A stretch of DNA of 13,642 bases from Monoraphidium neglectum (taxonomy: Eukaryota > Chlorophyta > Chlorophyceae > Sphaeropleales > Selenastraceae). The stretch's first letter is position 1. Each line of letters opens with the position of its first letter. The position numbers were made by a program, and so were the translations under genes. This document shows, piece by piece, positions 1 to 8,519 of the stretch. The notes below the pieces were generated by a model. It worked only from the letters and a program-made list of their open reading frames with translations, was not told where the DNA came from and made no database searches. The stretch is from contig NW_014012416.1 in the NCBI RefSeq assembly GCF_000611645.1, forward strand, positions 2,955 to 16,596, written 5' to 3'.

Positions 1-5
1 GTGCC

Positions 6-6
<1 letters not shown>

Positions 7-79
<73 letters not shown>
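7..79. repeat. (TG)36 dinucleotide microsatellite
   Basis: An uninterrupted run of about 36 TG units (7-78), followed by a degenerate GT-rich tail to about 105. The Cys-Val repeats it gives in translation are an artefact of the repeat. Long TG/CA tracts are common in nuclear genomes of green algae. The sequence just beyond contains TGTAA (114-118), the usual green-algal polyadenylation signal, so a plus-strand gene lying left of the window could end here, but nothing in the window proves that. Confidence 0.97.
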
Positions 80-82
<3 letters not shown>

Positions 83-1584
83 CACAATGTGTGCGTGTGT
101 GCGTGGCCACATGTGTAATTCGTTGGCAGTTTGTGCCAGATTTCTGGGCCGGCAGGGCTGTGGAAGCCAGGCCAGCAGCCTACTGCGCCACAGATGAGAC
201 GGGCATTGCTTGAGAAAAGCCCAGGCCAATTGTTGCTGCAGCGGCGTTCCGTCGGCCGCGCCGGCAGGCTGCCCCCCTGCCGCGGGCCACCGTGGACCCC
301 CGGCGTGCACTTCACCAACTATCTGCCGCACACCTGCCTTTCCAATGCCCACAAAACTCACGCAGGTGGTCAACAAGGCGGGCTCCACTGATAGCGGGTT
401 CGATCTCGACCTGACTTACCTGTCAAACGCCCCCGTGGCAGCTACGCCCTCGGTGCGCGCCCGAGCTGACACGAGACTGGGGGCCCCACGCCTGCTCGCC
501 AGCGCCCACGCCCCGCGCTCTCGGGCGCCCAAACGCCGCCGTGCGTGCTCTGTGGTTGATGCTCGGCCGCCTCACGTGCGGCCAGCACCGACAAATATGC
601 TGCTGCCCCTCACCTTTGCCTACCCGCTTGGGTCTGCTGAGTCTGCGACCCCTCCCTTCGTCCCTCCCTGGACCCCTCCTGCAGACCTGTGCTTGAGGCG
701 TGGCCGACTGCTGTAGGTCATCGCCGCTCGACGGCTGCGGGGCGGATGCATCGACCCCCGGCGGCGATGCCCGCGTGCGTGACTCATAAATACTGCTCAC
801 ACACACTTTGTGTTCACACCGCGCACAATCTAAAACAGTCTGGTGCCCTGTTCCCTGCTGGTTGCACCCTGGACGCTGCGCTGCCGCAAGGCCGTCCCTC
901 CTTGTTGTGGCTGTGGTCCCAATTGGTCATGCGCGCCCAGGCTTGGCATTTATACCGCATGCTCAAATGCCTGAATTCCAGTTTGTCAACCTCCTTGCAA
1001 AACCTGCTTTACGCATGGGACTTTTCGAGGCAATCCCGTCGGCTGTCCAGGGGGTCGCACACCCACGCGAGCTGAACCCTACGTATGTGTATGTGCGGCT
1101 CGCCACCCCTCAAGAACGCAAGCACGCACTTGTCCTCAAGGCGCGGCCCAAGGCCATCTGCCTCGCATACACCATAAATTCCATCTTTCCTGCCGCCAGC
1201 TGCTGGCACGGCCCACCTTGCATGTGGAACAATATGGAGGAAAGTCACAATCTGACGGCTGGATGCTTGATCTCTCACTAGACTGATCTGGGATAGATTA
1301 GATCCAGTGGCCCATGATCTCCAAGGGTACCCGGCGGCAACCTTGTGTTTGTTCATCCGCCCTTGAATCACAACCGTTGATCTTGTGTTTGCGGCTTGGC
1401 GCCGTTGTGCGCACCCCCGCGGGCAGGCAAATCCCTGGGAATTATAACAGGTCGCGCGGCTTGCCCTTGAAGCAGGCGCACACCATGCGAAGTGTAAGCC
1501 GTCGAGGCTCCTGCCCTCCCTGGACGCGCATGGATATTATCGGCGCAGAAGCGATGGACCATCACGCCATGGCCGGTTAATGAC
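80..1584. other. Intergenic stretch, including the methyltransferase 3' UTR
   Basis: About 1.5 kb without a gene I can support. Reading frames on both strands give Arg/Pro/Ala-rich or otherwise unrecognisable peptides, and I could not assemble neighbouring exons with agreeing phases. The right end must contain the 3' UTR of the minus-strand methyltransferase. A TGTAA polyadenylation-type motif (minus strand) overlaps that gene's stop codon at 1585-1589, too close to be its usual signal. The part from about 780 to 1310 is less GC-rich than the flanks. A PTEN-like peptide stretch at 345-419 is listed separately. Confidence 0.6.
345..419 (+). other. Short open segment resembling the PTEN N-terminus, possibly a gene fragment
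   Basis: From the ATG at 345 the frame reads 25 residues ending in GFDLDLTY (396-419). This octapeptide is found at the start of the PTEN phosphatase domain. The spacing from the Met, a preceding V-x-N-K and a following Leu also resemble PTEN, where a short N-terminal segment leads into G-F-D-L-D-L-T-Y-I. After this point the similarity stops. The next residues do not continue the I-I-A-M-G-F-P block, and no H-C-x-x-G-x-x-R phosphatase loop was found anywhere in the window. A possible GT donor lies at 457. It may be a decayed fragment, a first exon with distant partners, or chance. No functional claim is made. Confidence 0.2.
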
Positions 1585-2544
1585 TTACAGGACAGAGGGC
1601 AGCTTGAGGCCGACAGTGTCGTTCCCCAGCACTCGCCGAAGCACCTGGAACTGGATGGGCACCGACTCCTCGCGCACGCCGCCCCTCAGCTCGGGGTCCA
1701 GCTGGGTCACCGGGCAGCTGCGGGAGGCACCCAGGGGGGCGGCAGGGGTTGAGCTGGCGAGCGGGGAGCAGGCCGTGCCCCAGTGTGCAAGGCGATCCTC
1801 CTCGGCTCAGCTCAGACATACAGTCAGCAGCGGGCCTGGCGAGTTCCCACCACACGCCTCGGTGCACTGCCCCCACGAAAGCACAGGTATCGCGCCGGCG
1901 GGTTCAAGACACCTCCGGCGCATGCCGTGTTGCGCGGGCGCCAGCAAGCCCCGCGCGCGTCCGAAGCCCGCCGGACCCGACGCCCACCTGAATTGGTAGC
2001 TCTCCTCGATCGCAAACGGCGCCGCGCCCTCGCGCAGGAGCTGCAGGAACCGCTCCCTGTTTGCCGCCGTCCTGTTCGGCGGGTCCGACAGCAGCAGCGC
2101 GCCGGACGTCGATTTCAAAAGCTTCGGAACGACAGCCGAGATCGGGCCCACCGCGTCCGCCTCGTACAGCACGTCGCACGCGAGGACCACGTCGAAGCGC
2201 CGCAGGTCCGCCGGCGGGCTGTGCCAGTCGAACACAGCCGCGCTCAGGGCGCACGCACGCTCGCCGCCGCCGCCCGCGAGCCCGTGGCTCGCGCGGCGCT
2301 CGGCCGCGGCCACGTCGTCCGGGCTGGCACCGACGCCGCTGCTGCCCGCGCTGCAACTGCTGCTTGCCCCGCTGCCGCCGTCGCCGCTCGCTGTGCCGCT
2401 GCCGTCGCCGCTGCCGCCGCCGCTGCTGCTGGTGCCCACCTCCAAGTCCCGCACGTCTGCCAGCCCGGTGGCGCGCGCCGACAGCAGCGCGCACTCCAGC
2501 GCCATCGGCTCCCTGTCCAGCAGGACCACCTCCCTGGCGCCTGC

Positions 2545-2587
<43 letters not shown>

Positions 2588-3582
2588 GGTGCTCACAAGA
2601 GTGGAAGGGGGTAGGCGATAGGAGGGCCTTGGCGAGCCTGAAGCCGTGGGGCCGCACCCAATACGTGGGCGGCCCAGACCGCGTGCTCGTGACGGCGGCT
2701 TGCTGGACAGGCCAGCCGCGGGGCTCGTGTGCGGTTCAGGGCGCCACGGGGGGCTCTGCTCGCCCTGCTACCCCGCGCGTGCGGGCGCCGCCAACCTGCC
2801 AGGGCGGCCGCGATCCCAGCAACGCCGAGGCCAGCTGCGGGGGCGGCGTGCGCGCGAACGTGCGGGAGGCGGGGCGAGGAGGCGGACGGTGCTGGCTCGT
2901 GAGGCGCCTCGGCGTCGCTGTTGCTTCGGTGCCGCTGGGCGGCCAGAGCTGGGCGGTCGGGTCAGGCAGCGTTTCAATGGGTCCAAAGCTGCAGCTGCAG
3001 CACCATTCCAGGGTGGCCGGCGCGCGCAAGTGCTGCCGGCCTCCCTGATACTCACGGCTGCATGCGAGGCTGAGCCTCATCGTATGCTGCCGCAATCAAA
3101 AGCAGCCCGCCCTGCAGGAAGGCGGGTGCTGGCAGGCAGCTGAATTGACTGATAAATGTCAGTGAATACCCCCGGCGGCCCCGCGCACCGCCGAGATCCG
3201 CCACCCGCAGCCCTTTGACGAGCTGCGGCCGGCGCAGCAGCTCCGCCGCCAGCGCGATGGCGGACGCCCAGACGCGCGTCCAATACGGATCCCCATCGGC
3301 ACCGGTGCTGATGTAGTGATCCAAGACCTCGTCCGGGTCCCTGGGGCAGACAACGCGCAGCCGGCGGCCCGCCACGTCAAACTCCTGCTGCAGCAGCGCG
3401 AGGCCCCCGACAGTGACGCCCTCGATGGGCGTGCCTTCCGAGCGCTCCTGACGGCTGGTGGATGCGCTGCCGGCACTGGCAGGCGAGGCGGCGGCAGCGA
3501 CGGTGCACGGACGGAGTGTGGCGCGGGCTGCCCAACCGGCGCCCATTGAAGGCATGGCATGTTTATGCCACGCCCGCTTCAT
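1585..3582 (-). CDS. Methyltransf_16 / METTL21-type protein methyltransferase (4 exons, about 372 aa)
   Basis: Predicted SAM-dependent methyltransferase of the seven-beta-strand METTL21/EFM group, most of whose known members methylate lysines in proteins. The target here is unknown. Exons on the minus strand are 3582-3189, 2834-2796, 2540-1988 and 1717-1585, with stop TAA at 1585-1587. All junctions are GT-AG and the total is 1119 nt. Splicing rebuilds motif I, D-L-G-A-G-L-G-V-A-G (129-138), from exons 1 and 2. Acidic D153 follows VVLL (motif II), then DVLY (267-270), the family's D-x-x-Y motif, and SDPPNRT (296-302). Upstream D-P-Y-W and the C-terminal G-N-D-T-V-G-L-K-L-P also fit plant members. 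About residues 180-244 are a Gly/Ser-rich insert. The first 50 residues are rich in Ala, Arg and Ser and could be an organelle transit peptide. The start is uncertain: in-frame ATGs lie at 3600, 3582, 3555 and 3546, and 3582 was chosen for its GCC-ATG context. Confidence 0.88.
2546..2587. repeat. (CGG)14 trinucleotide repeat at a splice acceptor
   Basis: Fourteen perfect CGG units on the plus strand, which are (CCG)14 in the sense of the minus-strand methyltransferase gene. The tract sits in intron 2 of that gene and ends only four bases before the acceptor AG (2541-2542), in the place of the polypyrimidine tract. It produces homopolymeric Pro, Ala or Arg in the different frames, none of which is likely to be translated. 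Confidence 0.95.
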
Positions 3583-4035
3583 GGCGGGTGTGCAGCGCAT
3601 AATTGGTCGCTGCATGCTGTGCAAGATCGTTGTGTCCAGCCACATGTGACTGGAAAACCAGATACACACACCGATCAAAAAGTCTGTGGTTGCTGTACGC
3701 GCACCGATGTTTGACCGCCCAAGAACGGGACTGATTTCGCGATTGTGTATTTGCCCGACTCCGATGATAATCGCACGGCCAGCAAAGCACGGCGCCCCCA
3801 TCCTACAAAACAAATGTGCACAATCAAAGAAAACGGAAAACCGCGCCCAAGCCTCCGCACAAGGACGTTGTTGAGCGAGTTCAATCGCCTGGTGGCACGC
3901 GGAGTTTTGGCACGCTGGCGTCCCGAAACGAGCAAATATTGAAGTGTTTTGAGTTTTCGCGGCCTCAACCCCCCAGCCGAGGGTGCCACAAGTGATTGTT
4001 GAGCGCGGGGATTGGAGCACGGCGCGCTGAGCTCA
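3583..4035. promoter_or_regulatory. Presumed divergent (bidirectional) promoter between methyltransferase and NSE4
   Basis: About 450 bp separate the chosen start codons of two genes transcribed away from each other. The stretch is clearly less GC-rich than the coding DNA on both sides, with AT-rich patches around 3595-3610, 3760-3850 and 3925-3960. No convincing TATA box or known algal element could be assigned. The minus-strand frame of the methyltransferase's first exon stays open through the whole interval, but the translation has no recognisable character, so it is treated as 5' UTR and promoter. Its role as promoter follows from the gene arrangement and is not seen directly. Confidence 0.55.
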
Positions 4036-6385
4036 ATGGGCAAGGGTGGTGCCCTTGGTGGGCCACAGGCCGAGCATCAGGCGGTGAGAGCGCTGTGGGG
4101 CCTGCGGGTGGGGGCGGGCGCGCCGGTTCGGTCGACAACGGTGTCGCACGCCGACCCGTGCGCCAAACGCCTCGACGGCACCCTTGCACGTACGCGGGCC
4201 TCACACACTGCGTCGGTGCTGACAATCGCCCTGTCTGACCTCCTGGTGCAGGCTCTTGACCGCAGGGTGCTGCGACAGGAGTACAGGAAGCTTCTCGGCG
4301 ATGCCGTCGGTGCGTACGGGGCGGGGCGCGGGCGGGCGCCACCAACTCGGCCGGGGGGCACGAGCCCGGCAAACGGGGTGCCTGCGCCCCCCTTGAGAGC
4401 ATTCCGCATGAGATCGGTGATAAAGACACACCAGCTTCGTGCCTGCCACGTCCTGCGCCGAAGCGTGCCCCGCGCAGGCCCTTCAGCCCCTGGCTCGGCG
4501 CTCGCTTGCTCACTGCACTGGGGCCCTCAACCACTGCCACGTTGGTCGTGCAGAGGGCAAGGAGCAGCTTCAGGATGCGGGCAGTGGCGCCCTCAAGACA
4601 ATGCTGGAAAAGGTGGAGCTGCTCAGGGACAAAGGTGAGTGGGTCCCCGGGAGCGCGGGGATAAGGTGAAGGAAGAAGAGCGGGGACCGTCGACGAGGGT
4701 GCGCGCTGCCCCATTTTGCCTGTAACATCTGCATCTGCCCTGCGCCTGGGTGTGGGCTCCACTCTTTACGCGCTGTGTCTGAGGCGGCGTGTTCCTACCG
4801 ACACATTCTTGGCCGGCCCCTGCACCCCCAACCCGACGCGTGCCATCCCACCAAAAACCGCCTGTCCCAGTCGAGAAGCCCCGAGAGCATGCGGTCGACG
4901 CGGACGTCTTCTGCCACCTGACAGAATGCGGCCTGACTATGGTCAGCCGCGGCCACGCGGCTAATCAGGTGGGCGCACGGGCCCCGCGTCGGTCGCACGG
5001 GCCGCCTGTGCCGGATCTCGGACGTGGCCCCCTCGGGCCCCACGTCGGCACCCTGCACCATGAGCTCCTCGCCGCTCCTAAACCCCACCCGCATGCTCCT
5101 CATCCTCCTCTCCCCTGCTTTCCTCAATCCAACCCGCTCCCTCCCAGGGCCGCACCCCTGCAGCGCTGATCGCGATGCTGCGCCAGGCGTACGGCGGCGA
5201 TGCTGCCGCCTCCTCCGGCCCCCTCCACCCAGAGGCGATGCAGTGGGCCGCTCTCGGCGCCTCCGCCGCCGCATATGTTGCGCGCGCGCCGGGCGTCGGC
5301 TGCATGCTGGGGCCCATGGACGTGCCGCCAAAGGCGCGTGCAGCGCCGGCACAGCGGCGGCAACGGGCGGCGGAGCCAAGTGGGGAGGTGGTGCACGCGC
5401 AGGAGCTCGCCACTGCGCAGCTGGGCGGAGAGCAGGACAAGCAGGTGGGTGGGCCCCAGGGCGGGCTGAGGGGTGCGATGGTCGCGTCAGGCACTCAACC
5501 TCTGAAACCACGCGGCGAGGCTGCCATGAGGGGTGTTGACTTTGACCACGCTCCTTACTTCGGCCCGTCAATTGACTTGTGATTCTTTTTATGGGAGACA
5601 CCTGCCCCACTTCTGCAGTGCCCTTGATCAACACCTCTGGACACCTTTACACAGACGCAACGCCTCGCTCGCCTCGCCCAAATGCAGGAGACCGACCGGA
5701 ACGTGTTGGTGATGTGGGACTGCCTGCAGCGCGCCGGTGGCGCGGCGCGCTTCGTGCCGCTGGTGCTCAACCACGACAGCTTTGCGCAGACGGTGGAGAA
5801 CATCTTCACGCTGAGCTTCCTGGTGAGGGGTTCTGACGCGAGCGGGGGGCGCACGGCGTCACCCGCTGCTCAGGCGCAGCCCCCTGGGGGCGTGCCGGCG
5901 GCGCGAGGTGGTGCTGGGGGCTGCTCGTCCAACTCCCTGTATCACTGCTGCTGTGTTATTACACCATCCCACCCCTGGCTCAGTGACAGCACTCCTCTCC
6001 TGCCCAACTCGTTTTCACCCGTCTCCAACAGGTCCGCGACCGCCGCGTGAGCCTGCAGACGGACGAGGAGCGCGGCACGCTGGTCAACGCGGCGGCGAAA
6101 GGCACGGCGGCGGCCGGCGCGCCCATGCAGCTGATGCTGAGCTTCGATATGGAGGGCTGGGAGGAGCTCTGCGCCGCGACGCGACCGGCGGATTGCCTCA
6201 TGCCGCACAGGGGGCCGGGAGGGAACGCGGGCCGCAGCGCGGGGGGCAGCGCGCAGCGGCAGCATTCAGGCGGGCGGCGGCGGCGGGACGAGGAGGACGA
6301 GTGTGAGGACGAGGAGGAGGACGAGGAGGAGGAGGTTCCCGTTGATGTGCCAACTAAGCGCGCGCGCCGTCGCAGCAGCCGCTAG
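4036..6385 (+). CDS. NSE4: Nse4 kleisin subunit of the SMC5/6 complex (7 exons, about 367 aa)
   Basis: Nse4 is the kleisin that bridges the SMC5 and SMC6 heads and binds Nse1/Nse3 in the nuclear complex for recombination repair and chromosome segregation. Exons are 4036-4083, 4252-4309, 4554-4634, 4871-4968, 5148-5444, 5655-5822 and 6032-6385. All junctions are GT-AG with agreeing phases (1104 nt, stop TAG). Family landmarks appear in order: R-Q-E-Y-R-K-L (24-30), kleisin N-terminal helices, K-P-R-E-H-A-V-D-A-D-V-F (65-76), W-A-A-L-G (128-132), M-L-G-P-M-D (148-153) and the conserved C-terminal block with T-V-E-N-I-F-x-L-S-F-L-V-R (240-252), then L-M-L-S-F-D. The C-terminus adds an acidic Asp/Glu run and a basic K-R-A-R-R-R patch, a likely nuclear localisation signal. 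The 16-codon first exon is the least certain part: a continuous reading from 4036 through 4309 is also open, but its middle does not look coding and is bounded by gtgaga and gtgcag splice signals. Confidence 0.92.
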
Positions 6386-6458
6386 GCAGGCCGCATCGGG
6401 CGTAGCGCGCGCGCAGGAAGCCCGCGCTTTCAAGCTCGTAAGCGTCACACTGGCCGCG

Positions 6459-6481
6459 CGCCAGTGGCTTCGCCATTGGCG
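6459..6481. repeat. Hairpin in the probable NSE4 3' UTR
   Basis: A 23-nt inverted repeat with a 9-bp stem, including one G-T (G-U in RNA) pair, and a five-base loop CTTCG, about 75 nt after the NSE4 stop codon. It could form a stable RNA hairpin in the 3' UTR. No function is known, and a chance origin is possible in such GC-rich DNA. Confidence 0.5.
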
Positions 6482-6532
6482 GGTGTTAGGCGCTGTGATG
6501 GGCTCGTGCTATTTGATGGCATGCACTTCTCA

Positions 6533-6589
6533 TTGCAACGATGATATCCGCGCGCTACGCCCGATGCGGCCTGCCGCTCATCGTTGCAA
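6533..6589. repeat. Perfect 12-bp inverted repeat with 33-nt spacer
   Basis: The left arm TTGCAACGATGA (6533-6544) is matched exactly by its reverse complement TCATCGTTGCAA (6578-6589). The arms are AT-balanced, unlike the GC-rich surroundings, which makes a chance match less likely. It lies about 150 nt after the NSE4 stop. It could be a folded 3' UTR element, the ends of a tiny mobile-element relic, or a protein-binding site. No flanking target-site duplication was identified. Confidence 0.75.
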
Positions 6590-6746
6590 AACCGCGTCCT
6601 AGCCGCCGCAGGCCACTGCCAGGAGCCTGCCTGCACTCTCACACGCATACCTAGGCATAGCACCGTGCCCCCTGCACGTGTATCAGGTTCGCACTCAACA
6701 CATGCCCAGCATGCGCGCCATGCACACGATACTCCCCGCGGCGGCG

Positions 6747-6770
6747 GGTGCGGGGGCTTGTCCCCGCGCC
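6747..6770. repeat. GC-rich hairpin
   Basis: A 9-bp stem with one G-T pair around the loop GCTTGT. It resembles a bacterial terminator stem but has no T-run and stands in eukaryotic intergenic DNA, so no terminator role is proposed. Confidence 0.4.
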
Positions 6771-7681
6771 TCTCTTGGGTGTGCTGGAGACGTGGCCAGG
6801 CCAGAGGCCAGGGGCTTGAAGGCACCTGACCTCTTTGGCTCCGCCAATCCCTGCGCCGCTGGGCGGATTCCTGGCATCCCCGTTCTTCCGCCCCGCGCCC
6901 CTCGGCGGCCCCAGCTGCACTGTGGCGGGCTGCGCACTCCTCGGGCCGCCCACATCGCCCGGCCTCGATCAGACGGCGCCGATTCGGCCGCTTCTTTTGG
7001 GCGCGGCGGCCCCCGCGCTCCGGGGCCCCGCGCCGAGATGAGAATTTGGCTCTCATTCTACACTGCCACGGCCTGGCCCGCCCTGCCCCTGGCCACCCTG
7101 CTCCCCATCTTTCGAGGCGGCTTGCCGGCGCCTCGCGCCGCCCTGGGCCTGCCTGCCGGCCCCGCACACATTTACTGACCCTTGTTGCGTGCTCGCTTAC
7201 GCCCGTTGGACGATTTCCCGTTGGGGCATTCTTGGTCCGCGGCCGCGCATCGGGGCCACATGACACCCGGCATGGGCGCGCACGCGAGCGGTTTCATACA
7301 GAAGCGCCAGGTCAGCCGCGGGTGCGCACCCTCACCGCACGGCCCTGGCTCGGCGGCCTGCGCGGGCCCTGACTGCACAAACCTGCCCGCGCCCGCCGCC
7401 GGCCCGGGCCCACGCCCCGGCCCCTCCCTGCGCTGACGCTGTTCCGCTGCGCGCCTGTGCCCTCCGATGCCGCGCTCTGCGGACCCAACACGCTTGACCC
7501 CTTGACTTGAGCCTCGGCCCCCCATGAGGGGACGGGCTCCACCCCTTGTGTGCTACGCAGCAGGCCCGCCGCGTGTGTCGGCAAGCCGCCCTGGAAAGAT
7601 GAACCCTGCCTCGCACGCGCGGCCAGCGCCCTCCCTCTCTCTTCCCAAACAGAGCCCTCTCCCTGCGCTGTGTTCAAGCAG

Positions 7682-7731
7682 ATTGGAATGGTCGAGATAC
7701 CCAGTGGGATTCCTTATTGTTCCGAGTACAG
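7682..7731 (+). other. Exon-like segment, possible 5' UTR exon of the AIGSN gene
   Basis: Fifty bases less GC-rich than the surroundings are bounded by an AG acceptor (TTCAAGCAG) and a good GT donor (TACAG/GTGAAA). One frame reads I-G-M-V-E-I-P-S-G-I-P-Y-C-S-E-Y without a stop. It lies on the same strand as, and about 790 nt upstream of, the proposed start codon of the AIGSN gene, so it could be an upstream exon of that transcript or of a gene not otherwise seen. The acceptor lacks a strong pyrimidine tract close by. Chance remains possible. Confidence 0.2.
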
Positions 7732-8519
7732 GTGAAAATTGACGAGGGTAGTCACTCCGTCATAGGATCCCCCGGCTTGCACAGCAGCGATGCACGGGCT
7801 CACCGCACCCTTGCGGCGTGCGAGCGGCTGGGCCAGGGGGCGCGGAGCAGCGCGGTGCACTGGTCAAATTCTGCAGCTTAGGCACATGCGTGTAACAATC
7901 CATAAATTATACTGCTCACTCTTGAAATGGGCTCGCGTGGGCAAGCAAGAGCCAGCCGACAATTGAAAGCATGTGATGTTTGCGCCCATGCTACCTTGTG
8001 TGCTTTGCATGTGGCTGGCATACCAGAACGCACATGCGCGCGCACGCACGGCGGACAGTACTCCAAGGATCATTAACGGCGGCTTGCTTGCCCGCCTGCA
8101 CTGCGTGCAGCTGTCAGCGTTTGCCTGTGGCTCAGTGGCAGCAAGATCGGAGCTCAGCTGCCAACCAGCTTCCGCCGCAATTGAGGAGCTTCTCGCCGTG
8201 CCTCGCTCACCACTTCAAGTAAAAACAATCCTGGTTCAAATCATTACAGCATCCTGGATGTGTGCATATCGCGTGATCGGATTCAGGGCCTCGGGTGTCA
8301 ACACCATGGTCGGGCGCGTGCTCCTACCTCCAGCAGGCACGCGGCGACCGCTTCACGTTGTAGGCGAGTCTCAGGACCAGGCGATTGCACGCGCGAAGGC
8401 GAGTGCAAGTCGCGGCGGCAGCTTGTGTGCACTGCGAGTGTCACTCGCGCTGCTGTGCATGCGTTGCATTACGCCTTGTGCCAGCGGCTGGCTGCACACT
8501 GCAACCCCCTTGTAATTGG

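Larger units (their letters stand above)
6386..8519. other. Gene-poor intergenic stretch of about 2.1 kb
   Basis: This holds the NSE4 3' UTR at the left and presumably the promoter and 5' UTR of the AIGSN gene at the right. Long open frames occur on both strands, notably minus-strand 7266-6445, but their translations are Arg/Pro/Gly-rich with no recognisable motif, as expected in GC-rich DNA. From about 7862 to 8290 the base composition becomes more AT-rich. TGTAA motifs on the plus strand occur near 7891 and 8510. Inverted repeats at 6459-6481, 6533-6589 and 6747-6770, and an exon-like segment at 7682-7731, are listed separately. No tRNA, rRNA or snRNA was recognised. Confidence 0.55.

Noticed and set aside
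1783..3048. 421-codon open frame on the plus strand, Arg/Ala-rich
   Set aside because: It is antisense to methyltransferase exons 2 and 3 and their introns. Its translation is low-complexity Ala/Arg, and the minus-strand spliced gene explains the conserved motifs.
3583..4020. N-terminal extension of the methyltransferase, since its frame stays open upstream to 4020
   Set aside because: The extension has no recognisable motif, is AT-rich unlike the exons, and would place the start about 20 bp from the NSE4 start codon. Treated as promoter and leader.
4084..4251. Reading NSE4 straight through from 4036 to 4309 without an intron
   Set aside because: The frame is open, but the extra 56 residues do not resemble an Nse4 N-terminus, while GTGAGA and GTGCAG signals at the ends fit an intron in phase 0.
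4795..5634. 279-codon minus-strand frame
   Set aside because: It is antisense to NSE4 exons 4 and 5, rich in Arg, Pro and Ala, and has no family motif.
6445..7266. 273-codon minus-strand frame in the intergenic gap
   Set aside because: The translation is Arg/Gly/Ala-rich without motifs or neighbouring exons. Long chance frames are expected in GC-rich DNA.
8233..8242. GGTTCAAATC, resembling the T-loop box of a tRNA gene
   Set aside because: The bases on either side do not form a T-stem, and no anticodon arm or acceptor stem could be built around it.
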